A DNA stretch of 64,000 nucleotides. Origin: Lactobacillus amylovorus DSM 20531. Lineage in GTDB: Bacteria; Bacillota; Bacilli; Lactobacillales; Lactobacillaceae. Positions 56,107-64,000 of this stretch are shown piece by piece. A program made the translations under genes and the position numbers. Positions within the stretch are counted from its first letter, which is position 1. Each line of letters begins with the position of its first letter. Location of the stretch: contig NZ_CP017706.1 in NCBI RefSeq assembly GCF_002706375.1, positions 124,001-188,000 on the forward strand. The letters are read 5' to 3'. The notes beneath the pieces were generated by a model that saw nothing but the letters and a program-made list of their open reading frames with translations, was not told where the DNA came from and ran no database searches.

Positions 56107-56116
56107 GAAAAATCCC
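56107..56116. repeat. target-site duplication, right, IS copy 2
   Basis: Second GAAAAATCCC, directly after the right IS end. Confidence 0.9.
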
Positions 56117-56127
56117 TGAGTTTCTTC

Positions 56128-57670
56128 TTATATTCTTCTATTGGATAAAACTAATTTGCGCCGTAGCTTACTCATATCAACATCCAACATTTCTACACAT
56201 GTCCAGACTAACAAAAACAGAATGATAGCAATTATCAAATAAGCTACTGCTTTCGCCAAAGCTGGATTGCAAAGATTAAATGCCACAAAGGTTCCTGGCA
56301 AATTGTATAAATTCAAAAAGATCAATATTAATGAGGAGCTCCAGCCCAATATAGAAATAAAGTAGTTATTAGCAAATTCACCCATTAATTTCTTATTATC
56401 GGTCAAAATCAATAATGGAATTATTGTAAACGGTACGGCAAAGGCTAAAAATACCTGTGAGTTTTCCATCAACATATTTAAGACAAAATGCTGTTTGGCA
56501 ACTGAATCATTTGCAGTTAGTCCTACACAAATGATTACTGGAATCACCGAAAATAAGCGAGTGATCAATCGTCTGGCCACATCGGCATTTTCAAATGAAT
56601 AAAGCCTTCCATCACTAACTGACCTGTCAAAGTTCCAGTAATTGTTGAGTTTTGACCTGAAGCAAGAAGTGCAATTGCAAATAATGTTGATAAAGCTCCG
56701 GTCTTTGCAACATTTATTAATATTGGATTGCTCAACGTAGCCGTATTATTAAGTGCATCATATAAACCAAAGAACGAACTGTCTCGAACAGCCCCACTCT
56801 TAAAAACCGCGGCTCCCATTATTAGCAAAAGTGAGTTAATAATAAACGCAATTGTTAACTGAATATTGGAATCAGCCTCAGTATACTTGACCGCTTGACG
56901 AATTTCTTCTGGATTATGAGCGTCAATTTTTCTAACCTGACAAATACCTGAATGAAGATAAAAATTATGAGGCATAACCGTTGCACCAATAATTCCTAAG
57001 CTTCCTGATAATGGCGAAATACCACCAATAATTGGCGTTTTTGCCAGCATTTTCGATGAAGGTAAAAGACCAACACCAATATTAATCCAATTTGGTCTAG
57101 ATAGAATTACTTCATATGCAAAAATAAAAAGAATAACAAAAATTAAGCATGATACTAATATTTCAATTTTTCTAAAGCCAATTTTACTTAAAAATAAAAG
57201 AAACAGTACGTCCAAAATTGTAATAAGAGTAGCTACAATTAGCGGTATTTTGAATAATAGATTCAAAGCAATTGCAGCCCCAATAACCTCAGCAACATCT
57301 GTGGCCATAATTGCAAGTTCAGCAATTAGCCATAAAATTACGCTTAAGAATTTATCAGTATGCAGTCTAATTGCTTGGGCTAAATCAAGCTGTGTTACAA
57401 TGCTCAGCTTAGCTGACATATTTTGCAAGAGCATGGCCATTAGACTTGATAATAAAATGGTAGAAATTAGCAAAAACTGGAAACTCTGACCACTATTAAT
57501 CGAAGTAGCCCAGTTATATATCCTACAGCAACTAAAGCCCCCGGTCCCGTATAGGCCAATAAAGTTCGCAAAAGCCCTTTATTTTTAGGCACTTCAACTG
57601 AACCGTTGATTTCCGCTAAAGATTTGCCATTAGCATATTTGAAAAGATGATATTGTTTCATTTTTATCAC
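56128..57670 (-). pseudogene. mntH: NRAMP divalent-metal (Mn2+) transporter, disrupted
   Basis: Proton-coupled Mn/Fe importer of the NRAMP family, in three frames. Near 57514-57518 a gap of about 10 bases removes DPG of the essential metal-binding DPGN in helix 1: [11 protein letters not shown] is followed, out of frame, by [12 protein letters not shown]. The long middle part to 56565 includes the second metal motif MPHNFYLHSG. A one-base loss near 56575 separates KMPMW from RRLITRLFSVIPV. The C-terminus then reads through to 56128. With the metal site lost and two frameshifts, it cannot be functional. It lies next to the suf operon. Confidence 0.9.
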
Positions 57671-57671
57671 C

Positions 57672-57995
57672 TTAAATATGAATACCTAAAGTTAATCTAG
57701 CAACTCGACTCATCATTTTTGGTGTCCATTTAGGATAGTAGACTAATTTAGTTTCGCACTTTTCTACTCCATCAACTTGCAATGCAGCTTCCTTTATCAT
57801 TTTCTCTAAAAGCCCAATAATTGGACATCCCATCGTAGTTAAAGTCCAATTAATGTGACAAACATTATGTTCATCAATTTCAACTGAATAGATCAATCCT
57901 AAATCAACCAAACTTACGCTTAATTCAGGATCAATTACATTTTTTAAAGCATCATAGACTGCTTTTTCTTTTGGCGACAGACTTTCTTCACCCAT
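57672..57995 (-). CDS. SufT-like DUF59/MIP18 family protein
   Basis: A 107-residue DUF59 protein, associated with Fe-S cluster assembly or delivery. Conserved [19 protein letters not shown] and [15 protein letters not shown], with the Cys of the TxxGCP motif, are visible. Its start overlaps the sufB stop by one base, so it is the last intact gene of the suf operon. SufT in staphylococci helps under high Fe-S demand. The same role here is inferred. Confidence 0.85.
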   Translation of the reverse strand: MGEESLSPKEKAVYDALKNVIDPELSVSLVDLGLIYSVEIDEHNVCHINWTLTTMGCPIIGLLEKMIKEAALQVDGVEKCETKLVYYPKWTPKMMSRVARLTLGIHI

Positions 57996-59398
57996 TAGCC
58001 AATTGCTCCTTCCATTTGGAAACTGATCAAGCGATTAAGTTCTACAGCATATTCCATTGGCAATTGCTTAGTAAAAGGTTCTACAAAGCCCATAATAATC
58101 ATCTCAGTTGCTTTTCTTTCTGGAATTCCACGACTTTCAAGATAATAAAGTTCTTCATCCGAAATTTTTGAAACTGTTGCTTCATGTTCCATTGCTACAT
58201 TGGAATTTTCAATTGAATTCGTTGGAATTGTATCTGAAGAAGATTTGGCATCCATAATGATCGTATCGCATTCAACATGAGACTTAGAACCTGAAGAATT
58301 CTTACCAAATTTTACGCTACCACGGTAATCAGTTGAACCGCCACATTTAGCAATTGATTTTGAAACGATTGAACTAGACGTATTAGGTGCATTATGAAGC
58401 ATTCTTGAACCGGAATCTTGGTGAATCCCTTTATGAGCAACAGCAATTGAAAGCATAGTGCCACGTGCGCCTTCTCCATTTAGATAAACACTTGGATATT
58501 TCATAGTTACCTTTGCTCCCAAATTACCATCGACCCATTCCATCGTTGCATGACTAGCAGCTGCTGCCTTTTTGGTTTCAAGACTATAAACATTATCCGA
58601 CCAATTTTGAATAGTTGTATAGCGACAATAAGCATCTTTTAAGACGTTCACTTCAACACCGGCTGCATGAAGAGAATCTGATGAATACTGCGGAGCAGTA
58701 CATCCCTCAACGTAGTCAAGGCTAGCTCCTTCATCAACGATAATTAAAGTTCTTTCGAATTGCCCTGAATTTTCAGCGTTCAATCTAAAGTAAGCTTGAA
58801 TTGGAGTTGGTACTTTTACGCCTTTTGGCACATAAATAAAGGACCCACCGGACCATACAGCACAATTTAATGCGGCAAATTTATTATCAGTTGGCTTCAC
58901 CAATTTGCCAAAGTACTTCTTAAACAATTCAGGATACTTCTTTAAAGCAGTATCAGTGTCAGTAAAGACAATCCCCATTTTATCGAATTGTTCTTTCATA
59001 TTGTGGTAAACCATTTCTGATTCATACTGCGCACCAGATCCAGCTAGATACTTTCTTTCCGCCTCAGGAACACCCAAGCGTTCAAAAGTTTCCTTAATTT
59101 CATCTGGCACATCGTCCCAATCACGATACTTTTTCTTAGTATATTTTTGATAATAAAGCATATCGTCTAAATCCAAATCAGATAAATCTGGACCAAAATC
59201 AGGCATTGGCATCTTTTTATATATTTCATAAGCCTTCAGACGATAGTCAAGCATCCACTTAGGCTCATGTTTTTCTGCAGAAATTCTTCTAACAACTTCT
59301 TCAGTTAAACCACGACCCGTAGAAAACTCTGGCTGAATATCATCATGAAAACCATACTGGTAGTCTTCATCTTTTACTATATCTTCTGCTTTAGTCAT
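57995..59398 (-). CDS. sufB: Fe-S assembly scaffold SufB
   Basis: Core scaffold of the SufBCD complex, 467 residues. The right-handed beta-helix core includes [57 protein letters not shown] and [17 protein letters not shown]. The usual length. It follows sufU by 2 bp. Confidence 0.96.
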   Translation of the reverse strand: MTKAEDIVKDEDYQYGFHDDIQPEFSTGRGLTEEVVRRISAEKHEPKWMLDYRLKAYEIYKKMPMPDFGPDLSDLDLDDMLYYQKYTKKKYRDWDDVPDEIKETFERLGVPEAERKYLAGSGAQYESEMVYHNMKEQFDKMGIVFTDTDTALKKYPELFKKYFGKLVKPTDNKFAALNCAVWSGGSFIYVPKGVKVPTPIQAYFRLNAENSGQFERTLIIVDEGASLDYVEGCTAPQYSSDSLHAAGVEVNVLKDAYCRYTTIQNWSDNVYSLETKKAAAASHATMEWVDGNLGAKVTMKYPSVYLNGEGARGTMLSIAVAHKGIHQDSGSRMLHNAPNTSSSIVSKSIAKCGGSTDYRGSVKFGKNSSGSKSHVECDTIIMDAKSSSDTIPTNSIENSNVAMEHEATVSKISDEELYYLESRGIPERKATEMIIMGFVEPFTKQLPMEYAVELNRLISFQMEGAIG

Positions 59399-59400
59399 TT

Positions 59401-59841
59401 TTATCCTTTCTTAAGCAGTGCCTGTTCTAGTGCCCACCAGGAAATCGTGGCACATTTGATTCTGGCAGGAAATTGCATCACTTGTGTTAACACTGCCGCA
59501 TCGCCTAATTTTTCTATCTCATCAGATGTGTGTTCTTTTCCAATTGCAAGGTCTGAAAAGATTTTCGTAATTTCTAATGCCTCAGAAACGCTTTTATCTT
59601 TAACACTTTGAGTCAACATACTAGCCGAAGCCTGACTAATCGTGCATCCCGAACCCGTAAAAGAGACATCAATGATTTTTTCATTCTGCACCTTTACAAA
59701 AATATTAACCATATCGCCGCAACTTGGGTTATGGACAGTTTGTATTGCTGTAGCCTCCTTCATCTCTTTTTTATTACGGGGATGACTAGCATGATCAAGA
59801 ACCAGAGCTTGATAGAAAGTGCGTAAATTATTTAGTCCCAT
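59401..59841 (-). CDS. sufU: SufU, IscU-like sulfur acceptor
   Basis: A zinc-dependent sulfurtransferase that takes sulfur from SufS. From ATG 59839-59841 ([11 protein letters not shown]) it has 146 residues. The three ligand Cys are in NPSCGD, GSGCTIS and IKCATISWW, and the characteristic SufU insertion lies between the second and third. The start follows ACAGAGGAG. It lies 14 bp inside the sufS end. A longer frame to 59874 is not supported. Confidence 0.93.
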   Translation of the reverse strand: MGLNNLRTFYQALVLDHASHPRNKKEMKEATAIQTVHNPSCGDMVNIFVKVQNEKIIDVSFTGSGCTISQASASMLTQSVKDKSVSEALEITKIFSDLAIGKEHTSDEIEKLGDAAVLTQVMQFPARIKCATISWWALEQALLKKG

Positions 59842-61060
59842 TGAAAAACTCCTCTGTTTCCAAAATACCTGCAATTAATTGATCAATGTCTTCCTTATTA
59901 TTATAAAAACTAAGGCTAGCTCTTACTGTAGATTCAACACCTAATCTATGCATCAAGGGCTGAGCACAATGATGCCCCGCTCTTACCTCGATCCCTTGCA
60001 TATCAAGTGCTGTAGCCACATCATGAGGATGAATATTTTTCAAATTAAATGAAAACACCCCTGTATGGTCTTCTTTTGGGCCATAAATAGCGACAAAATC
60101 TAATTTCTCTATTTTTTGCATCAAATATTTGCTTAGCACATTTTCATAAGTCTGGATTCTATTCATACCTATTTCATGCAAATAATCGATTGCATAGCCT
60201 AAACCAATTGCACCAACTATATTTGGTGTCCCCGCCTCAAACTTTTGCGGCAAATCTGCCCAAGTTGCATCGTATTTGGTAACGTTACTAATCATTTCAC
60301 CGCCAAAACGATATGGTGTCATTTGATCTAATAATTGCTTTTTACCATACAAAACACCAATACCTGTTGGTGCAAGCATCTTGTATCCGGAAAAAGCATA
60401 GAAATCTGCGTCCATCTTTTGAACATCAACTGGAAAATGACTCACGGCTTGTGCACCATCTACTACCACTACAGCTCCAACTTGATGAGCTATCTTAATT
60501 ACTTCCTCAATAGGATTCATCATTCCTAATATATTAGAAGCATGGGCAATTGCCACAATTTTAGTCTTGGCGGTTATCTTTTTCTTGACATCATCCCAAT
60601 CCAGAGTCTGACTTTCAGTCAAATCAATATATTTAAGGATGGCACCTTTTCTTTTCGCCAATTGTTGCCATGGTAAGAGATTAGAATGATGCTCCATTAT
60701 GGTTAACACAATTTCATCCTGTTCATGAATGTTTTGTTCGCCGTAAGTTGCAGCTACCAAGTTCAAACTATCTGTACAACTACTAGTAAAGATTATCTCA
60801 TTTGCATCAGCCGCATTAATAAAGCTCGCAACTTTCCCTCTGGCCTCTTCATATTGCTTAGTTGCATTAAAGCCTAAAGTGTCAGCACTTCGGTGCACGT
60901 TAGCATATGAAGTTTGATAAAAACTGTTGATTTTATGCAAAATTGGCACAGGCATTTGCATGGTAGCGGCATTATCCAGATAAGCTAATCTATTGCCATT
61001 AATCTTTTGTTTTAAAATAGGAAAATCATTTCTTATTTTTGTAATAGCTTCTTTGTCCAT
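59828..61060 (-). CDS. sufS: cysteine desulfurase SufS
   Basis: A PLP enzyme that draws sulfur from cysteine. The 410 residues include the PLP-Lys in FSGYKMLAPTGIGVLYG, the His of EHHSNLLPW, and the persulfide Cys in EVRAGHHCAQPLMHRLG. It overlaps sufD by 35 bp and sufU by 14 bp, tightly coupled translation. Confidence 0.96.
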   Translation of the reverse strand: MDKEAITKIRNDFPILKQKINGNRLAYLDNAATMQMPVPILHKINSFYQTSYANVHRSADTLGFNATKQYEEARGKVASFINAADANEIIFTSSCTDSLNLVAATYGEQNIHEQDEIVLTIMEHHSNLLPWQQLAKRKGAILKYIDLTESQTLDWDDVKKKITAKTKIVAIAHASNILGMMNPIEEVIKIAHQVGAVVVVDGAQAVSHFPVDVQKMDADFYAFSGYKMLAPTGIGVLYGKKQLLDQMTPYRFGGEMISNVTKYDATWADLPQKFEAGTPNIVGAIGLGYAIDYLHEIGMNRIQTYENVLSKYLMQKIEKLDFVAIYGPKEDHTGVFSFNLKNIHPHDVATALDMQGIEVRAGHHCAQPLMHRLGVESTVRASLSFYNNKEDIDQLIAGILETEEFFNGTK

Positions 61061-62249
61061 TAATCAATTTTCTTTCCAAAATCGCGAGCATTCGATCCTT
61101 TACTTTTCCCTTAGGAATGGCACCAAGTACTGGATCTAAAAAGCCATGGATAACCATTCTTTCAGCTTGAACGTAAGGAATGCCGCGACTCATTAGATAA
61201 TTCATCTGAATTGGATCAACCGGGCCAACACTAGCCGCATGCGCTGCAATAACGTCATTTTCATCAATCAACAAAAGTGGGTTAGCATCCCCTTGTGCCG
61301 TATCAGACATCATCAAAACACGATTTTGTTGATCAGCTTTTGATCCATGTGCACCGTGAACAATTTGTCCAATTCCGTTAAATATCAATCTAGAATTTTC
61401 GAGTAGTACCCCACGTTGATTAATTAAACCAGTTGAATGAGGTCCACGATTAATCACTCGATTGTTAACTGCAACTTTTTGATTGCCAGTCGTAATAGCA
61501 ATTGCTTTTGAATAAGCATAACTGCCTTCACCTAGAAGTTCTGAAGCTAAATCTCCGACTGTATTACAGTCATTCATAAAAGCAACATTCCATTCAACAT
61601 GAGCATCTCGAGCCAAATTAGCACGACGATTGAAGTAAAGTGTAGTATTTTCTTCCATTTCATCAAGCGAAGAAAATTCAACGTTGCTTCCAGCCAAAGC
61701 CTGAACTTCAATAACTAAATTGGCCAAATTCTTCTCATGACCGATTGTAGACAGGTGCTGGATAAACTTAGCTTTACTATTTTTGCCGACTACAATTACA
61801 ATGTGTGAAATCAAAGCACTTTTGCTCATGCTATTTTGAGCAAGTTCAATTTCAATCGGTTCCTGCATTTCGACATTATCAGGAATATATAAGAAAAGGC
61901 CGTTGTTCATAAAAGCAGTATTATATGCTAGCAATTTATCTTCATTAAAATGAGAAACTGAGTTTAAATATTTTTGCACTAATTCAGGATATTGCTTACT
62001 AGCCTCGAATATATCTTGGCAAATGACTTTATTTTCTTCTAACTCTGAATTATCGCTAATTTTTAAAGCAGTTTGTTCTGAAGTCAAATCATTATTAACA
62101 ATTAGTAGCCAGTCTGAATATTTAAATTGCTGCATTTTAGGTAGTGGCAATTTATCAATTAAATCCCAAGCCTCTAAGCGCTCATTAATTAGCCAATCAG
62201 GTTCGTTATATTTTGACCTAAGTTCTTGAAAAGTAATGTTAGAAAACAT
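61026..62249 (-). CDS. sufD: Fe-S assembly protein SufD
   Basis: Non-catalytic partner of SufB in the SufBC2D scaffold, 407 residues. Beta-helix features include ALISHIVIVVGKNSKAKFIQHL in two parts and C-terminal AAHAASVGPVDPIQMNYLMSRGIPYVQAERMVIHGFLDPVLG, shared with SufB. It lies 9 bp after sufC. Confidence 0.95.
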   Translation of the reverse strand: MFSNITFQELRSKYNEPDWLINERLEAWDLIDKLPLPKMQQFKYSDWLLIVNNDLTSEQTALKISDNSELEENKVICQDIFEASKQYPELVQKYLNSVSHFNEDKLLAYNTAFMNNGLFLYIPDNVEMQEPIEIELAQNSMSKSALISHIVIVVGKNSKAKFIQHLSTIGHEKNLANLVIEVQALAGSNVEFSSLDEMEENTTLYFNRRANLARDAHVEWNVAFMNDCNTVGDLASELLGEGSYAYSKAIAITTGNQKVAVNNRVINRGPHSTGLINQRGVLLENSRLIFNGIGQIVHGAHGSKADQQNRVLMMSDTAQGDANPLLLIDENDVIAAHAASVGPVDPIQMNYLMSRGIPYVQAERMVIHGFLDPVLGAIPKGKVKDRMLAILERKLINGQRSYYKNKK

Positions 62250-62258
62250 TTTTATCCC

Positions 62259-63053
62259 CTACTCTTCATCAACTAATTTAATATCAAGACCTAGTTCATC
62301 ACGAAGACCTACGTAGCCTTCTTGCTCCAGCTTTTTAGCAAGATCAGGACCACCATCTTTTACAACTCTGCCGTCCATCATGACGTGAACCACATCTGGA
62401 ACGATATAATTTAATAATCTTTGATAGTGAGTAATCATTAAAGCGCCAAAATTATCACTACGCATGGCATTTACACCGCGTGAGACAACACGAAGCGCGT
62501 CGATGTCAAGGCCTGAGTCAATTTCATCAAGAATGCCAAAAGTAGGCTTAATCATTAACATTTGCAATATCTCATTACGTTTCTTTTCACCACCAGAAAA
62601 GCCTTGATTAAGATAGCGTTCAGTCATTGAATCATTTATATCAAGTAAAGCCATGTTCTTATTAAGCTCTTTAATGAAATCCATGATAGGAATTGGATTG
62701 TCCTTTGGACGACGAGCATTAATTGCGGCACGTAAAAATTCCGCATTCGTAACTCCAGGAACTTCAGCCGGATATTGCATTGCTAAAAAGAGTCCTTTTC
62801 TAGCTCGTTCGTCAACTGTCATATCAAGGACATTTTCACCGTTTAAAAGGATTTCACCTTCAATAACACGATATTTTGGATTGCCCATGATTGTTTCAGA
62901 TAAAGTTGATTTACCTGTACCATTTGGACCCATAATGGCGTGAATTTCACCTGTGTGCATAGTAAGATTTACGCCTTTTAAAATTTTCTTGTAGGCTTTC
63001 TTTTCTTCGTCTTTAACTTCAACATGTAAATTTTTTATCTCTAAAGTTGCCAT
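62259..63053 (-). CDS. sufC: Fe-S assembly ATPase SufC
   Basis: ABC-type ATPase driving the SufBCD scaffold, 264 residues. Walker A GPNGTGKST, signature FSGGEKKRNEI, Walker B FGILDEIDSGLD and switch His in MITHYQR are visible. First gene of the sufCDSUB-sufT operon. A partly palindromic CGTTAACG lies 35 bp upstream. Confidence 0.97.
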   Translation of the reverse strand: MATLEIKNLHVEVKDEEKKAYKKILKGVNLTMHTGEIHAIMGPNGTGKSTLSETIMGNPKYRVIEGEILLNGENVLDMTVDERARKGLFLAMQYPAEVPGVTNAEFLRAAINARRPKDNPIPIMDFIKELNKNMALLDINDSMTERYLNQGFSGGEKKRNEILQMLMIKPTFGILDEIDSGLDIDALRVVSRGVNAMRSDNFGALMITHYQRLLNYIVPDVVHVMMDGRVVKDGGPDLAKKLEQEGYVGLRDELGLDIKLVDEE

Positions 63054-63209
63054 TTTATCTCCCGAATTCTAAAAAATACATCTCTAACGTTAACGCTAAT
63101 TGGAATTGTTTTTAAGACTTGACTTTTAAAAAATATTTGCTTCACCTACAATTTATAGTGAGTACTGGTAGCTTTAATATCTACATATAGTTATTAACTC
63201 ATTTAATAA

Positions 63210-63252
63210 AAAAACACAGTATCAAAATATCAATTATTTCAATACAGTGTTT
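63210..63252 (-). terminator. possible terminator between rpsU and suf
   Basis: On minus, an AAACACTGTAT arm pairs imperfectly with ATACTGTGTTT and is followed by seven T. It is weaker than the rpsU terminator just upstream of it. Confidence 0.45.
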
Positions 63253-63266
63253 ATCAAATATTTTTG

Positions 63267-63302
63267 AAAACAAAAAGCTCACCCATTCCCGGGTGAGCTT
63301 TT
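63267..63302 (-). terminator. intrinsic terminator after rpsU
   Basis: On minus, AAAAGCTCACCC pairs with GGGTGAGCTTTT around GGGAAT and runs into TTTTTG. Confidence 0.88.
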
Positions 63303-63309
63303 CAGATTA

Positions 63310-63486
63310 TTAATAATGTCTACGCTTGCGTGCAGCTTCTGACTTCAATTTTCTACGAACACTTGGTTTTTCGTAGAATTCGCGCTTGCGGTATTCTTGT
63401 AAGGTACCACTTCTTGAAACGGAACGCTTGAAACGACGAAGAGCATCATCAATAGACTCGTTTTCGTGAACGATTGTCTTAGCCAT
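63310..63486 (-). CDS. rpsU: 30S ribosomal protein S21
   Basis: A 58-residue basic ribosomal protein, [18 protein letters not shown] at the N-terminus and [13 protein letters not shown] at the C-terminus, the complete S21 pattern. ATG 63484-63486 follows a strong GGAAGGGAGGGA site. The leader contains a small hairpin TGGC/GCCA. It has its own strong promoter. Confidence 0.96.
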
Positions 63487-63535
63487 GTGTGATCCCTCCT
63501 TCCATTTCTTGGCGTCACGCCATACATTTACTTAA

Positions 63536-63563
63536 ATTATACCAAACAAATCTTAAGGGTCAA
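63536..63563 (-). promoter_or_regulatory. promoter of rpsU
   Basis: On minus, TTGACC (63558-63563), a 16-bp spacer and TATAAT (63536-63541) give a near-consensus sigma-A promoter, as expected for a ribosomal protein gene. Confidence 0.8.
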
Positions 63564-63610
63564 CACAATTTTTAAATATTTTTTGAAAAAGTTTATCTTT
63601 ACAATATCGG

Positions 63611-63640
63611 TTGTTAATCCGCTTTCATTAATAGTATAAT
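63611..63640 (+). promoter_or_regulatory. promoter of the PPDK-regulatory-protein gene
   Basis: TTGTTA (63611-63616), an 18-bp spacer and TATAAT (63635-63640), 24 bp before the ATG at 63664. Confidence 0.6.
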
Positions 63641-63663
63641 TATTCACAGAAAGAGGTGCTGAT

Positions 63664-64000
63664 ATGGCAGATACAAAAGACCAACTCGAATTAAACATTA
63701 TCATTATTTCCGATGCTGCTGGTGATACTGCATTTAGCAACGCTACTGCGGCTGCTGCTGAATTTCCAAAGGCTAAAATTAATTATCGTCGTTACCCATT
63801 TATTACTAATGAAAAGAAATTGGATGAAGTTTTACAAGAAATTGAAAAATATCCAAATCTTGTAATCATCTACAGTTTAGTAAAAGATGAAATGCAAATG
63901 CCTATTATCAAGTTTGCACGTGAACACAATATTCAATGCGTCGACATCTTCTCACCTGTAGTTGAAGCTATCCAACAGACTACTCACATGACCCCTGATC
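63664..64000 (+). CDS. pyruvate phosphate dikinase/PEP synthase regulatory protein (partial)
   Basis: The N-terminal 112 residues of a DUF299/YqfL-type bifunctional kinase-pyrophosphorylase, which switches its target by ADP-dependent phosphorylation. MADTKDQLELNIIIISDAAGDTAFSNA, YRRYPFI and the DIFSPVVEAIQQ stretch match the family. ATG follows AGAAAGAGGTGCTGAT. The C-terminal P-loop half lies beyond the window end. Confidence 0.85.
   Translation, partial: MADTKDQLELNIIIISDAAGDTAFSNATAAAAEFPKAKINYRRYPFITNEKKLDEVLQEIEKYPNLVIIYSLVKDEMQMPIIKFAREHNIQCVDIFSPVVEAIQQTTHMTPD

Noticed and set aside
1..64000. CRISPR arrays, prophage, defence islands, tRNA or rRNA genes
   Set aside because: No spaced direct repeats, phage structural genes, tRNA cloverleaf or rRNA sequence seen. 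The window is core backbone plus two IS elements.

Overview
This is a low-GC Firmicutes chromosome segment, almost certainly from the Lactobacillus acidophilus group. Evidence: mevalonate-type isoprenoid genes, RexAB/AddAB, a sufCDSUB operon with a SufT-like gene, a tripeptidase, a B-type RNase P RNA, a glyQS T-box, and Bacillus-like gene orders (ypsA-gpsB-rnpB-ypsC, dinG-tseB-asnS-dnaD-nth, glyQS-dnaG-rpoD, phoH-ybeY-era-recO). Insertion sequences together with several freshly broken genes resemble a milk-adapted species such as L. helveticus. The species call is inference, since no rRNA or species marker lies in the window.

Layout. 1-1.65 kb: 5' part of fhs and a small membrane protein. 1.74-3.41 kb: first IS4-family element, with a 10-bp target duplication. 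3.4-7.3 kb: metallophosphoesterase, THUMP RNA methyltransferase, RNase P RNA, gpsB, ypsA, all on minus. 7.4-10.4 kb: recU and a class A PBP on plus. 10.5-23.7 kb: minus-strand block nth, dnaD, asnS, tseB-like, dinG, addA, addB. 23.7-27.8 kb: mevalonate operon (mevalonate kinase, mvaD, phosphomevalonate kinase, fni). 27.8-30.4 kb: a decaying RpiR-rpiA-Gfo/Idh sugar locus in which all three genes carry lesions. 30.5-36.5 kb: HAD phosphatase, RNA m5C methyltransferase, two uncharacterised proteins, lepB, a small protein, and a rarA pseudogene. 36.5-40.2 kb: GntR regulator, ABC ATPase and three paralogous permeases. 40.4-43.2 kb: pepT, Nif3-like, trmK. 43.3-44.4 kb: NUDIX hydrolase and M23-type protein. 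44.4-50.6 kb: rpoD, dnaG, glyS, glyQ behind a T-box. 50.7-54.3 kb: recO, era, ybeY, phoH, yqeY. 54.45-56.11 kb: second IS4-family element. 56.1-63.1 kb: mntH pseudogene and the suf operon. 63.3-64 kb: rpsU and the start of a PPDK/PEP-synthase regulatory protein.

Most of the window is conserved housekeeping backbone. The less ordinary signals are these. (1) The two related IS elements share nearly identical ends, both landed in the loop of an intrinsic terminator, and both carry inward-facing terminators that can stand in for the terminator they destroyed. (2) A whole sugar-phosphate locus is decaying behind an intact promoter with three matching operator-like palindromes. (3) rarA and mntH each carry several independent lesions. 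(4) Endonuclease III lacks the iron-sulfur cluster cysteines. I saw no CRISPR array, prophage, tRNA, rRNA or convincing new defence system.
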